Positions 8,601-17,113 of a stretch of 64,000 nucleotides of DNA are shown one piece after another. This DNA comes from Paenibacillus sp. FSL H8-0048 (lineage in GTDB: Bacteria; Bacillota; Bacilli; Paenibacillales; Paenibacillaceae). The stretch is taken from the NCBI RefSeq assembly GCF_038002825.1, contig NZ_JBBODF010000001.1, positions 868,001 to 932,000 of the forward strand, read 5' to 3'. Position numbers and translations under genes: made by a program. Every line of letters begins with the position of its first letter. Positions within the stretch are counted from its first letter, which is position 1. Below the pieces are notes generated by a model. It was not told the DNA's origin, made no database searches, and worked only from the letters and a program-made list of their open reading frames with translations.

Positions 8601-9169
8601 TTGCTATAGCTGCCCAGCGGATGCATCATCCCGTTATTAATCTCATTGCCAATCTGCACCCACTCGGGGGTTACCCCCGCAGTCTTCAGCGCCTGCATTA
8701 CCTCGGTGGTATACTCCGAGACATGTGCTTTGAGCTGCTCCAGGTTATCACTCTCCCATGCTGCCGGAGTAACCTGCTTCCCGGGATCGGCCCAGGAATC
8801 ACTGTAGTGCAGATCAACCATCACCCGGAAGCCGAGAGCGCTTACACGGGAGGCCAGCTGAACCAGCTCTCCGGTGCTGTTATGCCCGTTAATCGGATCA
8901 TCGGAGGGATTGACGAAGGCCCGGAGTCGTATGGAATCAATGCCGTGATCCTTCAGAATCTGGAGCAGGTCCGCTTCGTCTCCCTGATCGTTATAGAATT
9001 TGTAACCCTGAGCTTCCATTTGCGGCAGCCAGCTGACATCTGCGCCCTTGGCGAAGGATTGCGGAATCGGAGCCGCTCCGGCTTGTGCCGGTAATCCAAG
9101 TGCAGTCAGCGACATGATTAGCATTGTAAACGTAAGAACCGCTGCAAGCCATCTTGTTCTCTGTTTCAA
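5654..9169 (-). CDS. GH53 endo-beta-1,4-galactanase, SLH-anchored multidomain protein
   Basis: A secreted enzyme predicted to cut the beta-1,4-galactan side chains of pectin. Starting at TTG 9169 (GGAGGT 7 bases upstream) it has 1171 residues: signal peptide about 1-33; GH53 barrel about 37-350 with acid/base E176 (Q-I-G-N-E-I-N) and nucleophile E282 (V-V-E-V-G-G); a Big-2-like domain about 355-445; two carbohydrate-binding-like beta-sandwiches about 445-735; a P/E/V/T linker with E-P-S repeats about 735-800; a further beta region; and three SLH repeats from about 1000 to the end. The SLH repeats would hold it on the cell wall. An earlier ATG at 9238 would add 23 residues without a ribosome site and misplace the signal peptide. 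It is monocistronic with its own terminator. Confidence 0.93.
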   Translation of the reverse strand: MKQRTRWLAAVLTFTMLIMSLTALGLPAQAGAAPIPQSFAKGADVSWLPQMEAQGYKFYNDQGDEADLLQILKDHGIDSIRLRAFVNPSDDPINGHNSTGELVQLASRVSALGFRVMVDLHYSDSWADPGKQVTPAAWESDNLEQLKAHVSEYTTEVMQALKTAGVTPEWVQIGNEINNGMMHPLGSYSNTANLVELIQSGSHAAKAVFPETKIIIHRANGADSGVDPFYAGLVEAGLKDSDYDIIGLSYYPDSIYTSSINELSSNMNLLAAKYGKEVMVVEVGGDVSKNVDNVYNMLVAVQNGVKAVPGGQGTGVFYWAPEGVYFGYGLSAWNPDGKPSFAMDAFIEGASAINRVPVQSVKVEKQTAILEVGGTGSVKATISPGNATYKGLTFTSSDETIVKVDKYKGTISGLAAGTSTVTAVTYDGGFTDSTEITVSPSTSFIQNPGFEDGLNGWTVSGDSTAVNVESDAHSGSAALHYWSSGAAEFQISQTVTGLENGTYQLSAWVSGNGGEETAEIFAGNQKQPFVNTGWQHWSNPTIDTVEVTDGTLTLGANLKYAGDKWGNIDDFKLVKKAGAVSTNNLTVNGAKSDWYLSGTKPATFGDSNASGGFDYGDDKPINFSLTHEITGLEPGTYTFQAKIFGDKGEPSPGSVMYVISEGQTYSVPVTYSGSAWLKPRTLTLKHVHIGEDGSASLGFKVMTDSDNHYGYLQEVTFVRNSTTAPEVPSEPSEPSEPSEPVTPPTTEPVTPPVTEPVTPPEENPAPSAEASPAPSPAVAPGTGSGSGWTAPLATAQASAAPQATPQPEILTVTEPKVNAQNQIVIPVAEGQKEVRIPADAAALKGIAALKVEGQTVAIEIPGKVVQQLQALAGQQLKGSMMSIVLEPSSPEQKTAWILQAGKKNKAELRTAGEMFNLSLSVLNQQGVKTPLASFTEPVMLRLKLQENGNRKLAGVYAVADDGTIEYVGGTSEQSLMIVQVPQSGKYAVLEYDKTFADVGQGHWAYQAVQELAAKHIIAGNGGDSFAPKREVTRAEFVTMLVRALGLKAEGMSSFADITSSKWYSADVAAAYEAGIVKGDAAGRFAAEAPVTRQEMAALLVRAYELRSGSPAPAGTPAAYTDAGTIGGWAKEAVGAASSLGFLAGSPDGAFKPQAYATRAESAKVLALLLNQ

Positions 9170-9273
9170 ATTATTACCTCCCTGTGATAGTCTCCCTGTA
9201 AGTATAGATGACCAGAAAGGTAACATTGAATTAAGCAAAGCAACGAAAACCTATACTTATTCAATTTTTTCGC

Positions 9274-9327
9274 TGAAATGCGCTTACATTTCACTCTGAA
9301 AGACGTATAATATTTTCTATGTGAAAT
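9274..9327 (+). promoter_or_regulatory. Promoter and dyad operator of the serine hydrolase gene
   Basis: TTACAT (9284-9289), 16 bp, TATAAT (9306-9311) forms a sigma-A-type promoter. A perfect inverted repeat TGAAATG (9274-9280) / CATTTCA (9287-9293) covers the -35, and ATTTCAC (about 9288-9294) pairs with GTGAAAT (9321-9327) across the -10. The sites lie between divergent genes, so one protein could control both this gene and the galactanase. The binding protein is unknown. Confidence 0.6.
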
Positions 9328-9348
9328 ATAACCAAAGGAGACCTAGAG

Positions 9349-10524
9349 ATGCTGGATTTAAACACTACCCGTCTAATCACCAAAGCGATAAGCGCAAGCA
9401 TTGCCAATAAGGAAATTGCCGGTGCGAACTTCATGGTGATTCAGGACGGACATGAAAGCTGGTATCACGAAGACGGTTTTGCCGATATTGAAGCTGGCCG
9501 TAAAATGTCCAGGGATTCGATCTTCCGCCTCTACTCGATGACGAAGCCGGTTACTGCCGCAGCCGTTATGCTGCTTCTGGAGCGTGGGGAGATCGACCTG
9601 TTCGATCCGGTCAGCCAGTACATACCCGGATTCAAGAATCAGAAGGCGGAAAAGAACGGCGAGCTTGTGCCCGTAACTCGTGAGGTTGATATTAATGACT
9701 TGCTGAACATGACCTCCGGCCTGGTCTACGGCGGAGAAGGCTTGGCAGGTCAGTATACGGAGTTGTTGTACCAGGAGCTGAACAGCCGCCTGCTTGGCAC
9801 GAACCCGATGAGCACCCTGGAATTCGCTAACCGGCTGGGTGAGGGTCCGCTGGCCTTCGAGCCGGGATCCTCCTGGCAGTATGGAACCTCTGCGGATGTA
9901 CTAGGTGCATTGGTTGAAGTTGTCAGCGGCATGCGGTACGGAGAATTCCTGCAACAGGAGATCTTCGGTCCGCTGCAAATGAACGATACCGGCTTTTGGC
10001 TGCCCGAAGACAAGCGAGAGCGGCTGGCCACTGTCTACCAGGATGATGGCGAGGGCGGATTGACACCGTTCTCGGAGAGTCCCCTGGGCGTTAACCATCA
10101 TATGGACCGGGAGGCAGCTTATGAAGCAGGCGGAGCCGGACTGGTCTCGACCATTGAGGATGCTGCCAAATTCACCACTATGCTGATGAATCAGGGCAGC
10201 TTGAACGAGGTGCAGCTGCTGAAGCCCCGCACCGTTCAGTTTATGACCTCGGCCAGCTTGACCAGCTGGCAGCAGCAAGGCTTCAACCCCTGGCATTCGC
10301 TGCAAGGCTACAGCTACGGCAATCAGATGCGCGTCCTGACCAATCCGGATCAAGCCGGAGGACTCGGCAGCCTGGGAGAATACGGCTGGGACGGCTGGCT
10401 GGGAGCTTATTTTGCCAATTGTCCGCTGGAACGCCTGACCCTCCTGTTCATGATCCAGAGAAAGGACTCCGGTACCCTGCCCATTACACGTAAGCTGCGG
10501 AATATCGTATTAAGCGCATTATAG
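9349..10524 (+). CDS. Serine hydrolase, beta-lactamase/PBP4*/EstB family
   Basis: A 391-residue cytosolic protein (no signal peptide) of the class C beta-lactamase-related family, which includes esterases, D-amino-acid peptidases and transpeptidase-like enzymes. The catalytic S63-M-T-K66 motif is intact, Y178 in S-W-Q-Y-G-T occupies the second motif, and a G-G-A-G-L-V-S-T segment is typical of the family. AAGGAG precedes ATG 9349. Lack of a signal peptide favours an esterase/lipase-like role over cell-wall work. It is monocistronic, with a clear promoter and terminator. Confidence 0.85.
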   Translation: MLDLNTTRLITKAISASIANKEIAGANFMVIQDGHESWYHEDGFADIEAGRKMSRDSIFRLYSMTKPVTAAAVMLLLERGEIDLFDPVSQYIPGFKNQKAEKNGELVPVTREVDINDLLNMTSGLVYGGEGLAGQYTELLYQELNSRLLGTNPMSTLEFANRLGEGPLAFEPGSSWQYGTSADVLGALVEVVSGMRYGEFLQQEIFGPLQMNDTGFWLPEDKRERLATVYQDDGEGGLTPFSESPLGVNHHMDREAAYEAGGAGLVSTIEDAAKFTTMLMNQGSLNEVQLLKPRTVQFMTSASLTSWQQQGFNPWHSLQGYSYGNQMRVLTNPDQAGGLGSLGEYGWDGWLGAYFANCPLERLTLLFMIQRKDSGTLPITRKLRNIVLSAL

Positions 10525-10536
10525 GCACAACGATAA

Positions 10537-10583
10537 GGGTCCAGTCTTTGTCCGGCTACCCGGACAAGAACTGGACTCTTTTT
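10537..10583 (+). terminator. Terminator of the serine hydrolase gene
   Basis: GGTCCAGTCTTTGTCCGG pairs with CCGGACAAGAACTGGACT around a 4-base loop, followed by CTTTTT. The stem is about 18 bp with one mismatch. Confidence 0.9.
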
Positions 10584-10630
10584 CTGGACTTTTTATAGTA
10601 AATGAGCGGCTCTGTGTTCCCACTCCACCC

Positions 10631-11542
10631 CTACCATTTGCCTTTCGCCCTGTTGGCAGCAATCACTTCAAGGAAGCGGTCGGGATAATTGGTGTGCACT
10701 CCGTCTACTCCCCAGGAGTAGGCTTTATCCATATTGAGCTGGTAGTTCACCGTGTACGGGATGATCTTCAGCCCGGCCCTCTTCACCTGCGCTACATAAG
10801 CAGCACTAATTCCCTGGAAATTGGGACTGATGCCTACGGCATAAGTCTTCACGGTATCCAGATAGGACTGAGTCACCCTTGTAGCCGCATAATCATTCCA
10901 TACCAGCTGATATAGCGGGATATCCGGGTTGATCGCATGAAGCTTCCGCAGACTGGCTGCGCTGAAGGAGTGTACGGATACCCTTTTGGCGAGATCATAT
11001 TTCAGAATCGTTTCATTCAGGATCGCTTCGATCCCGAACTTCGGGGCAGGCTCCTTGATCTCGATCACATAGCTCATGTCCTTGCCGAACATCTCGAATA
11101 CTTCCTCAAGAGTAGGGACGGTAAGTCCAATATAGAGATCTCTGGCGAACATCGGGTAAGCCTGATTGAACCATGAGCCTGCATCGAGCTGCTTGATCTG
11201 CTCCAGGGTCATATTCTTCACATAGCCTTTGCCGCTGGTGGTACGGTTAACCGTCTCGTCATGAATCACGACCGGAATCAGGTCCTTGGTCAGATGGATA
11301 TCGAGCTCAATCGAGTCGGCATTCATCTCACGCGCCAGCTCGAAGGCGGCAAGCGTGTTCTCAGGAGCATAACCGGACGCGCCGCGGTGGGCAATCGTAT
11401 AGACTTTGTCTGCCGGTTCAATGATCTCCTTCACTTTCACCCGGATGACCGGAGAATACGCGTACAGGGTGGAGAACAAGGAAATACACAATACAATATG
11501 GACTCCGATAAAATAACCCTTATGTCTGAACATCTTCATCAT
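10631..11542 (-). CDS. Glycerophosphodiester phosphodiesterase, membrane-anchored
   Basis: From ATG 11542 this is a 303-residue GDPD-family enzyme that hydrolyses glycerophosphodiesters to glycerol-3-phosphate and an alcohol. One N-terminal hydrophobic segment (about residues 10-28) places the catalytic domain outside the membrane. Motifs: H-R-G-A-S-G-Y-A-P-E-N-T, E-L-D-I-H (metal ligands), V-I-H-D-E and a C-terminal W-G-V-D-G-V-H-T-N. An upstream start at 11653 is open but would put 37 polar residues before the anchor. The ribosome site (GGGGACAAC) is weak. It lies alone between terminators. Confidence 0.88.
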   Translation of the reverse strand: MMKMFRHKGYFIGVHIVLCISLFSTLYAYSPVIRVKVKEIIEPADKVYTIAHRGASGYAPENTLAAFELAREMNADSIELDIHLTKDLIPVVIHDETVNRTTSGKGYVKNMTLEQIKQLDAGSWFNQAYPMFARDLYIGLTVPTLEEVFEMFGKDMSYVIEIKEPAPKFGIEAILNETILKYDLAKRVSVHSFSAASLRKLHAINPDIPLYQLVWNDYAATRVTQSYLDTVKTYAVGISPNFQGISAAYVAQVKRAGLKIIPYTVNYQLNMDKAYSWGVDGVHTNYPDRFLEVIAANRAKGKW

Positions 11543-11696
11543 GCTGTTGTCCCCATTTGTGTGATAATAAGATACTCTATTCAGAATGGGATAACCGTGA
11601 CTCCTGAGAGTGTTTGGACTTCCATCTTGAAGCTTATTTATCGTATCAGACATTTATCGCCTAAACAATCCACTGTCTCCATATCTCCATGCAGCG

Positions 11697-11732
11697 CAAA
11701 GAAACCAGCCCCCTTGAGGTCCGGTTTCTTTG
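11697..11732 (-). terminator. Terminator between the EEP phosphatase and GDPD genes
   Basis: CAAAGAAACC pairs with GGTTTCTTTG around a GC-rich interior. It lies 56 bp beyond the EEP stop. The U-run is short, so strength is uncertain. Confidence 0.6.
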
Positions 11733-11787
11733 TGTTACGGGAATAGGCTCTGCCAGAGCCCAAGCCAATTCGCTGAGTTTCGCCCCG

Positions 11788-12558
11788 TTAGATTACCAGA
11801 GTTGCTGTAACAGGATAATGATCCGAAGGGTATTTCCGGTCGAAGCTGTCGGTTACCGTCCGGGTCTTCAGCACCTTCACCTGCTTGTCCGTAAAAATAT
11901 AATCGATCTCCTGAAGCTCATCCCACGGAATATCGTAGCGGAAACCGGTGAATGTACCCCAGGGACCATAGTGTGCATCAACTGCTCTGCGGGTATCGGT
12001 CAGATGTGCTATAATCTCCCGGTAGCAACGTTCGTCCGGTATGGCATTGAAATCCCCTGTCAATACAACCGGGAGATTCCCGCTTTGATTACGAATCCAG
12101 TCCAGAATCATCCGCGCACCGCGGTATCTGGCGTCCTCACTGATATGGTCCAGATGGGTATTCACAAAGTGAATCCGATTCCCGTTTCTTGTATCCTGCA
12201 GTCTCACCCAGGTGCAGATCCGGTTGTAGTCAGCACCCCAGGACTTGGACGGAACCTCCGGCGTCTCCGATAGCCAGAAGGTGCCTCCGTCTTCCTTGGT
12301 GAATACGGACTTGTTATAAAAGACCGGGCAGTGTTCGCCTTCAGGATCATGATCACGGCTGATGCCCTCCACCTCATAATCCTCAAGTGCTGCCAAATCC
12401 CTCAGCTGATTGCCCCGCGCCTCCTGCAGTCCGAAGACGTCCCAGCGGTAATGCCGGATCATGCGCAGCATATGCTCCTTGCGGAACTCCCAGCTGTTCT
12501 CTCCATCTGCCGTAGTGTCCAGGCGGATATTAAAGGAAGCCATTTCGTAAGTACTCAT
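11788..12558 (-). CDS. Endonuclease/exonuclease/phosphatase (EEP) family protein
   Basis: A 256-residue metal-dependent phosphodiesterase/phosphatase fold protein. The family motifs are in order: A-S-F-N-I-R (start), G-L-Q-E-A near residue 45, N-T-H-L-D-H near 145, G-D-F-N-A near 180 and S-D-H-Y-P-V near the C-terminus, so the catalytic Asn, Glu, Asp and His residues are all present. No signal peptide is seen, so it acts in the cytosol. Start ATG 12558 has GGAGGAG at proper spacing; an upstream ATG at 12603 does not. The substrate (sugar phosphate, lipid or nucleic acid) cannot be assigned. Confidence 0.87.
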   Translation of the reverse strand: MSTYEMASFNIRLDTTADGENSWEFRKEHMLRMIRHYRWDVFGLQEARGNQLRDLAALEDYEVEGISRDHDPEGEHCPVFYNKSVFTKEDGGTFWLSETPEVPSKSWGADYNRICTWVRLQDTRNGNRIHFVNTHLDHISEDARYRGARMILDWIRNQSGNLPVVLTGDFNAIPDERCYREIIAHLTDTRRAVDAHYGPWGTFTGFRYDIPWDELQEIDYIFTDKQVKVLKTRTVTDSFDRKYPSDHYPVTATLVI

Positions 12559-12694
12559 CGCTGTTCTCTCCTCCATACTTGTAGTGGTTATAACTTCTAA
12601 CACTGTTACCTATTAAAGTCTATTATTCTTCGCGACACTGCGCAACTGGTGTTCCGGACAGGAGACACCGCATCCTATACACCCTATATAAGCC

Positions 12695-12741
12695 AAAAAA
12701 GGCTTACTCTACGGAAGGCGAATACCTCCGCTGAGTAAGCC
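12695..12741 (-). terminator. Terminator of the P-loop protein gene
   Basis: GGCTTACTC pairs with GAGTAAGCC, with an inner CGGAGG/CCTTCCG-like part, followed on the minus strand by TTTTTT. It lies 29 bp after the stop at 12770. Confidence 0.88.
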
Positions 12742-12769
12742 CCAAGGCTGGTTCAGAGCATAGTACCTG

Positions 12770-13861
12770 CTAAGCCAGCATACTTGCCAGTTCAGCAGAA
12801 ATCCGGTTTCTGGCCGCATCCGCCACGCTAAAATCCATTGCTGCGATATATATTCCCTTTAATTCATCCCGGTGCAACTTGGCCTTTGCCAACGCAGCTA
12901 TTGCTGTTTTCATTGTGGCCTTATATTGTGCGCTTATTTCCTCTAGCGGACCGGCGAGGCGCTCATCCGTTCCAGGTGCAACAACAGCTTCATAGGTATC
13001 GATGATTACGTCTCCTGCCCGCTCCGGGTAATATTCATGCGGGCTGGTGCTGTCAAATATCGCAAAATCAAGCTCACGCACAATAACCATATCCAGACTG
13101 TGGGGATCAAATCCGCAATGATAGATTTCCGTATCAAAGCCCCTCTTCTCCGCCTCAGCGGCGATTTTGCGGAGGATGGTTGATTTGCCGGTTCCGGCCC
13201 GGCCTTTGAGGAAGAAGCGTCTGGACAGCCCTTCGGTCAAATTAGGCACAAAGTCAACCGATCCTGCCGGCGTTGCTGCGCCCAGAAACCGGTGCTTCAC
13301 TTCAGCACTCTTCTGAAGATTCGCTTCGCCAAACAACTGTTCCAGCATTAAGGCCGTTAGTTGATCCGCCTGGCCGAAGTCCATATGCTCAAAGTAGATC
13401 TTTTCCCATTCGTCATGAATGTTCAGGGCCTCCGCAAATCTGCTGTACGCTGCCGCATAGGCATCCGCGGTCTTCCGGTTCAGCTCCTCAATGATCCCCC
13501 TTTGGCCGATAAGCGCTGCCGAGTCCCGTGCTTCCCCCAGGTTCACGTATTCCTCAATTACTCCGGGAGCCTTAGGCTCGATCACATGGGGCGCAGTCCC
13601 GTCAACAATGCCCACGCCAAGCGCGGGAATAATGACCCCGTCAATAGAATCCTTATCGGATGAACAATGGATCAGCTCAATTTGATAACCCCGCTCTGCC
13701 CATTCTGTGCCGATTGCTTTCATCAGCGAGGATTTGCCGGTACCGGGTCCGCCTTTCAAGATGAATATCCTCCGGAGTCCTTGAAGATTTGATTCGAACA
13801 AACTGTAGAAGCCAAGTGCCGTATTCCCGTCGGCAAAATATCTTAAAATTCCCGCAGCCAT
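12770..13861 (-). CDS. PRK06851-type protein with two P-loop ATPase domains
   Basis: A 363-residue cytosolic protein made of two related halves, each with a Walker A loop (G-G-P-G-T-G-K-S-S near residue 37 and G-R-A-G-T-G-K-S-T near 225). Each is followed by a similar strand-plus-C-S/C-G motif (I-H-C-S-S-D-K-D-S-I-D-G-V and Y-H-C-G-F-D-P-H-S-L-D-M-V), which points to internal duplication. It fits a conserved Firmicutes family of unknown biological role. ATG 13861 follows AAAGGAAG by 8 bases; the longer frame to 13963 lacks a ribosome site. It has its own terminator and is separate from the ABC operon upstream. Confidence 0.8.
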   Translation of the reverse strand: MAAGILRYFADGNTALGFYSLFESNLQGLRRIFILKGGPGTGKSSLMKAIGTEWAERGYQIELIHCSSDKDSIDGVIIPALGVGIVDGTAPHVIEPKAPGVIEEYVNLGEARDSAALIGQRGIIEELNRKTADAYAAAYSRFAEALNIHDEWEKIYFEHMDFGQADQLTALMLEQLFGEANLQKSAEVKHRFLGAATPAGSVDFVPNLTEGLSRRFFLKGRAGTGKSTILRKIAAEAEKRGFDTEIYHCGFDPHSLDMVIVRELDFAIFDSTSPHEYYPERAGDVIIDTYEAVVAPGTDERLAGPLEEISAQYKATMKTAIAALAKAKLHRDELKGIYIAAMDFSVADAARNRISAELASMLA

Positions 13862-13987
13862 ACATCCACTTCCTTTCCTGTTGCCGCCTGATAGGCTTAT
13901 AACCATACAATATGCGTCAGGTATTTGTAAGGTTCCGGCAGCGATGAGAAATGCCGTTTCCACTTGATTCCGCGTGAAGCTGCTAAA

Positions 13988-14746
13988 CTAAATGCCCGCA
14001 GCCGCCATCCGGGCAAGCACCTTCTCCCCTCTGGCCACCAGATCCCCGCCGCTGAACTTTGGCAGCACCAGTTCGGAGACGATGCTCCCGTCCCTCATGA
14101 ACAGTACCCGCTCCGCCCTGGCGGCGACTCTCGTGTCATGGGTCACAAGCATTATGGCTGTGCCCGCTTGATTGATGGCCACCAGCAATTCCATGATTTC
14201 CTCTGCGGTCTTTGAGTTCAGCGCACCGGTTGGCTCATCGGCAAATAGGATCTCCGGGGTGTTGATCAGCGCGCGGCAGATTCCGGCCCGCTGGAGCTGG
14301 CCACCGGATACCTCCGTGGTACGCCTGTTTTCCAGACCGGCAATGCCTGTCTGGATCATCAGGTGTGCCGCTTTTTGCACGAGTTCCGCTGTATTCCTCT
14401 TGCCATCCTGCGCGGCGGGAAGCATGATATTATCCAGCAGATTCAGGTTCATCAGCATTGTAGGCTGCTGAAAGATAAACCCCATCCGGGTACGGCGAAG
14501 ATCCGCAAGCCTATTTTCCCGGAGACCGGATAATTCTGTATCGCCAAATTTGACCGATCCCTCTGTAATCTCATCCATGCCGCTGAGCGCGAACATCAAT
14601 GTCGTTTTGCCTGAGCCTGACGGTCCCATTACAGCAACAAATTCACCTTCTGTTATATCTACGTCTACTCCATTCAACACTGTCGCCTTTTCTATACCCT
14701 TGCCGTACGTTTTCACGATATGGGTACCTGTAATAATGCTGCTCAT
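13988..14746 (-). CDS. ABC transporter ATP-binding protein, MacB/BceA type
   Basis: A 252-residue ATPase with Walker A (G-P-S-G-S-G-K-T-T), Q-loop (F-I-F-Q-Q), signature V-S-G-G-Q-L-Q-R, Walker B (I-L-F-A-D-E-P-T-G-A-L) and H-loop (V-T-H-D). It belongs to the LolD/MacB/BceA group that powers FtsX-type permeases, which act as mechanotransmitters or lipid/peptide exporters rather than importers. AAGGAGG lies in the last codons of the permease gene, so it is the fourth gene of the RR-HK-permease-ATPase operon. A role in antimicrobial peptide or envelope stress defence is inferred from this layout. Confidence 0.9.
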   Translation of the reverse strand: MSSIITGTHIVKTYGKGIEKATVLNGVDVDITEGEFVAVMGPSGSGKTTLMFALSGMDEITEGSVKFGDTELSGLRENRLADLRRTRMGFIFQQPTMLMNLNLLDNIMLPAAQDGKRNTAELVQKAAHLMIQTGIAGLENRRTTEVSGGQLQRAGICRALINTPEILFADEPTGALNSKTAEEIMELLVAINQAGTAIMLVTHDTRVAARAERVLFMRDGSIVSELVLPKFSGGDLVARGEKVLARMAAAGI

Positions 14747-14749
14747 CTG

Positions 14750-17080
14750 TTAATCCTCCTTGATATGCCCGGCAATTGGTAAGGCCTGGATGCCCGAAAT
14801 CCCTAACCTGGCAGCGGCAACGACACAGCCTGCAATTAGCAGAGGCGAAATGAAATAGACAAACCACGGGTCTACCGCGAACTGAAAGGCTGCTGCGCCG
14901 AAGGAAGACACGATGGCCACCCCCACAAGCTCTCCCAGCGTATTTGCCAAAAGCGTACCAGTGATGACACCAGCCACCAGCACGGTGATGGAACGCGAAA
15001 GATACTGCCTGCGAATATCCCTGCTGGTGAAGCCGATAGCTTTCATTATCGCAATGGGATAACGATCCTTCATCACCAACATATTCATAAATAACGTTGT
15101 TACCAGAAGTGTGAGCAGGACGGTTGCCAGAGTAGAGACTATTGATGCCTTTTGTATAGACTTACGCATAGGACCGAGCATCTGCCCGATGGTCTCGTCG
15201 ATGCCGGTAATTTTGGCTGAGGGGAATTGTTCCCGGTACTGTGATATGGCTGCCTGAACACTCTGACGGTCCCGGAACGTAACCGCAACCCCCACGCTTA
15301 GAATCTCCCCGTTATTCATGTTGAAATTAGCCTGTGCTGTACGCCCGCCGTTCGTGACATCGGAGTAAATCCCGCACACCTTCAGGTGCTTTTCCATGCC
15401 GTCAACCCTTACGATGAGCTCATCCCCAATATTCTGTTCGAGGTCTTCCGCATTCAGTACCGAGAGGGCGATCTCTGCTTCCGCTTGCGGCGCACGGCCT
15501 TTGGAATACGTAATAGGAAAAGCGGAATAGTCCCCAAAGGTCACCCGCAGCTTCTCCAGCGTTCCTTCATCTGTTCTTCTCTCTAGCATCCGGCTGGTGA
15601 ATAATGCATATTTCTCAACATTCTGATCTTCATCCAGCCGGGCTGCAACCTCCTGTGCCTTCCCCTGAACATCCTCCACCCGTGTCCGCAGCACTCCGAT
15701 ATTCACATCGCTGATGCCCATCCCCATATTGGTGATGAAGCTTGGGGCAGAGATTGTACGGCTGATATTATACGGCACAATCATAATGAATGAAGAGATC
15801 ACCAGCACTATCGTCATGGTGACATACAGCTTCTTGCGGGATAGCACATCCTTGACGCCTATAAAGATATTTCGGGTGAACAGTCTGTTGTGACTCAGCC
15901 GGAAGCCTCTGGCCGGTGCCGAGGATTCGCGCGAAGTACCGAACCTCACCGCCTGCGCCGGGGAGATGTTACGGAAGCGCTGCAGCACACCATTCACATA
16001 TAGCATGACCACCACGCAGATGAGCACTGCGCCTGCAAGCCCGCAGAGTAATCCGGGGAACCGGCTCCCGCTATCGCCCATGTACAGACGTATATTTTGC
16101 ATAAAAGGCATTTGGAGCGGCAAAGAGGCCAGAAAGCCCAGCACACAAGCTGCACCCGTAATCGCACCATATTTCGCAAGGTACAGCTTCTTAATCTGTG
16201 ATACCCGTATCCCGATGGCCTTCATTACGCCTATTTCCTTATAATCCTCTTCAATCGTTGCCAGTAGCGTAAAGCGAATGCACAAGAACGCCACGATGAT
16301 GACCAGTATGCCAATCAGTACCAGCACAGCAATCATAATGCCATCCGTAATGCCGTTGATCATCTTCACCTGATTGTACGTGATCGCAGGCGGACCGTTG
16401 GCCGGGAGTCCAGCATCCAGATAAGCAGCCTCAAATGCCGGATAGTTAACCCCATCCAGTAGCCGGAATTCAATCAGGTGCTCCAACTGTCCGAACTCAC
16501 GGACCCGCTCGAAATCCGCCGGGCTCACAAGGAACCTTTTGGAGCTTACAAGCGCCGCATTCATGGTCGAATCCCGCAAAAACCCCGCAACATGGAAGGA
16601 AATACCATGGATCTTCACTGTATCTCCAAGTACTGCCTTCCCTTCCTGCCTGTAATAGACAGGGACATAGATTTCACCGTCAGCCGGATGAATCACCTTA
16701 CCGTTTAAGTCCAGCAGGTAGTCGAATTTCTCACCCTGTACGGAAAGGCCGTTGTCCTGTATGCTTCCGGCAAGCGTATCATCCCCGATCACAATCTCTG
16801 CACCCTCGATATTGAGGAACTCCAGCACCTGATATTCCTCAACACTTCCATTCGTCTCCGCGAAGTGCCGCAATTGATTCATATCAACCTTGCCAGTATG
16901 CATTTGCATGAAGTGGAGCGCCTTCGAAGATCGAAGCATGTTATCAATCGCGCCGGACAGATTCACGGTCAGCGATGCGGCGAGCGAGGTCAGCATGGCG
17001 GCAACGAGGATGAATACCATAATCGTGGCGGTAATCAGCTTGCTTTTGCGCAGATCGTTATTGATCATTTGAAGATACAT
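14750..17080 (-). CDS. FtsX-type ABC transporter permease, 776 aa
   Basis: A large permease with an N-terminal TM helix (about residues 15-38), an extracellular domain, three TM helices of a first FtsX domain (about 240-370), an internal helix and second extracellular domain (about 395-620), and a second FtsX domain with three helices (about 640-770). The K-A-I-G-I/F motif typical of FtsX domains occurs in both (V-M-K-A-I-G-I and I-M-K-A-I-G-F). GGAGGAG precedes ATG 17080. It pairs with the ATPase at 13988-14746 and is encoded behind a two-component system, the usual arrangement of Firmicutes envelope-stress ABC modules. Confidence 0.88.
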   Translation of the reverse strand: MYLQMINNDLRKSKLITATIMVFILVAAMLTSLAASLTVNLSGAIDNMLRSSKALHFMQMHTGKVDMNQLRHFAETNGSVEEYQVLEFLNIEGAEIVIGDDTLAGSIQDNGLSVQGEKFDYLLDLNGKVIHPADGEIYVPVYYRQEGKAVLGDTVKIHGISFHVAGFLRDSTMNAALVSSKRFLVSPADFERVREFGQLEHLIEFRLLDGVNYPAFEAAYLDAGLPANGPPAITYNQVKMINGITDGIMIAVLVLIGILVIIVAFLCIRFTLLATIEEDYKEIGVMKAIGIRVSQIKKLYLAKYGAITGAACVLGFLASLPLQMPFMQNIRLYMGDSGSRFPGLLCGLAGAVLICVVVMLYVNGVLQRFRNISPAQAVRFGTSRESSAPARGFRLSHNRLFTRNIFIGVKDVLSRKKLYVTMTIVLVISSFIMIVPYNISRTISAPSFITNMGMGISDVNIGVLRTRVEDVQGKAQEVAARLDEDQNVEKYALFTSRMLERRTDEGTLEKLRVTFGDYSAFPITYSKGRAPQAEAEIALSVLNAEDLEQNIGDELIVRVDGMEKHLKVCGIYSDVTNGGRTAQANFNMNNGEILSVGVAVTFRDRQSVQAAISQYREQFPSAKITGIDETIGQMLGPMRKSIQKASIVSTLATVLLTLLVTTLFMNMLVMKDRYPIAIMKAIGFTSRDIRRQYLSRSITVLVAGVITGTLLANTLGELVGVAIVSSFGAAAFQFAVDPWFVYFISPLLIAGCVVAAARLGISGIQALPIAGHIKED

Positions 17081-17113
17081 GTCACTCCTCCGTCTATTTG
17101 TGTCCTTACAGAT

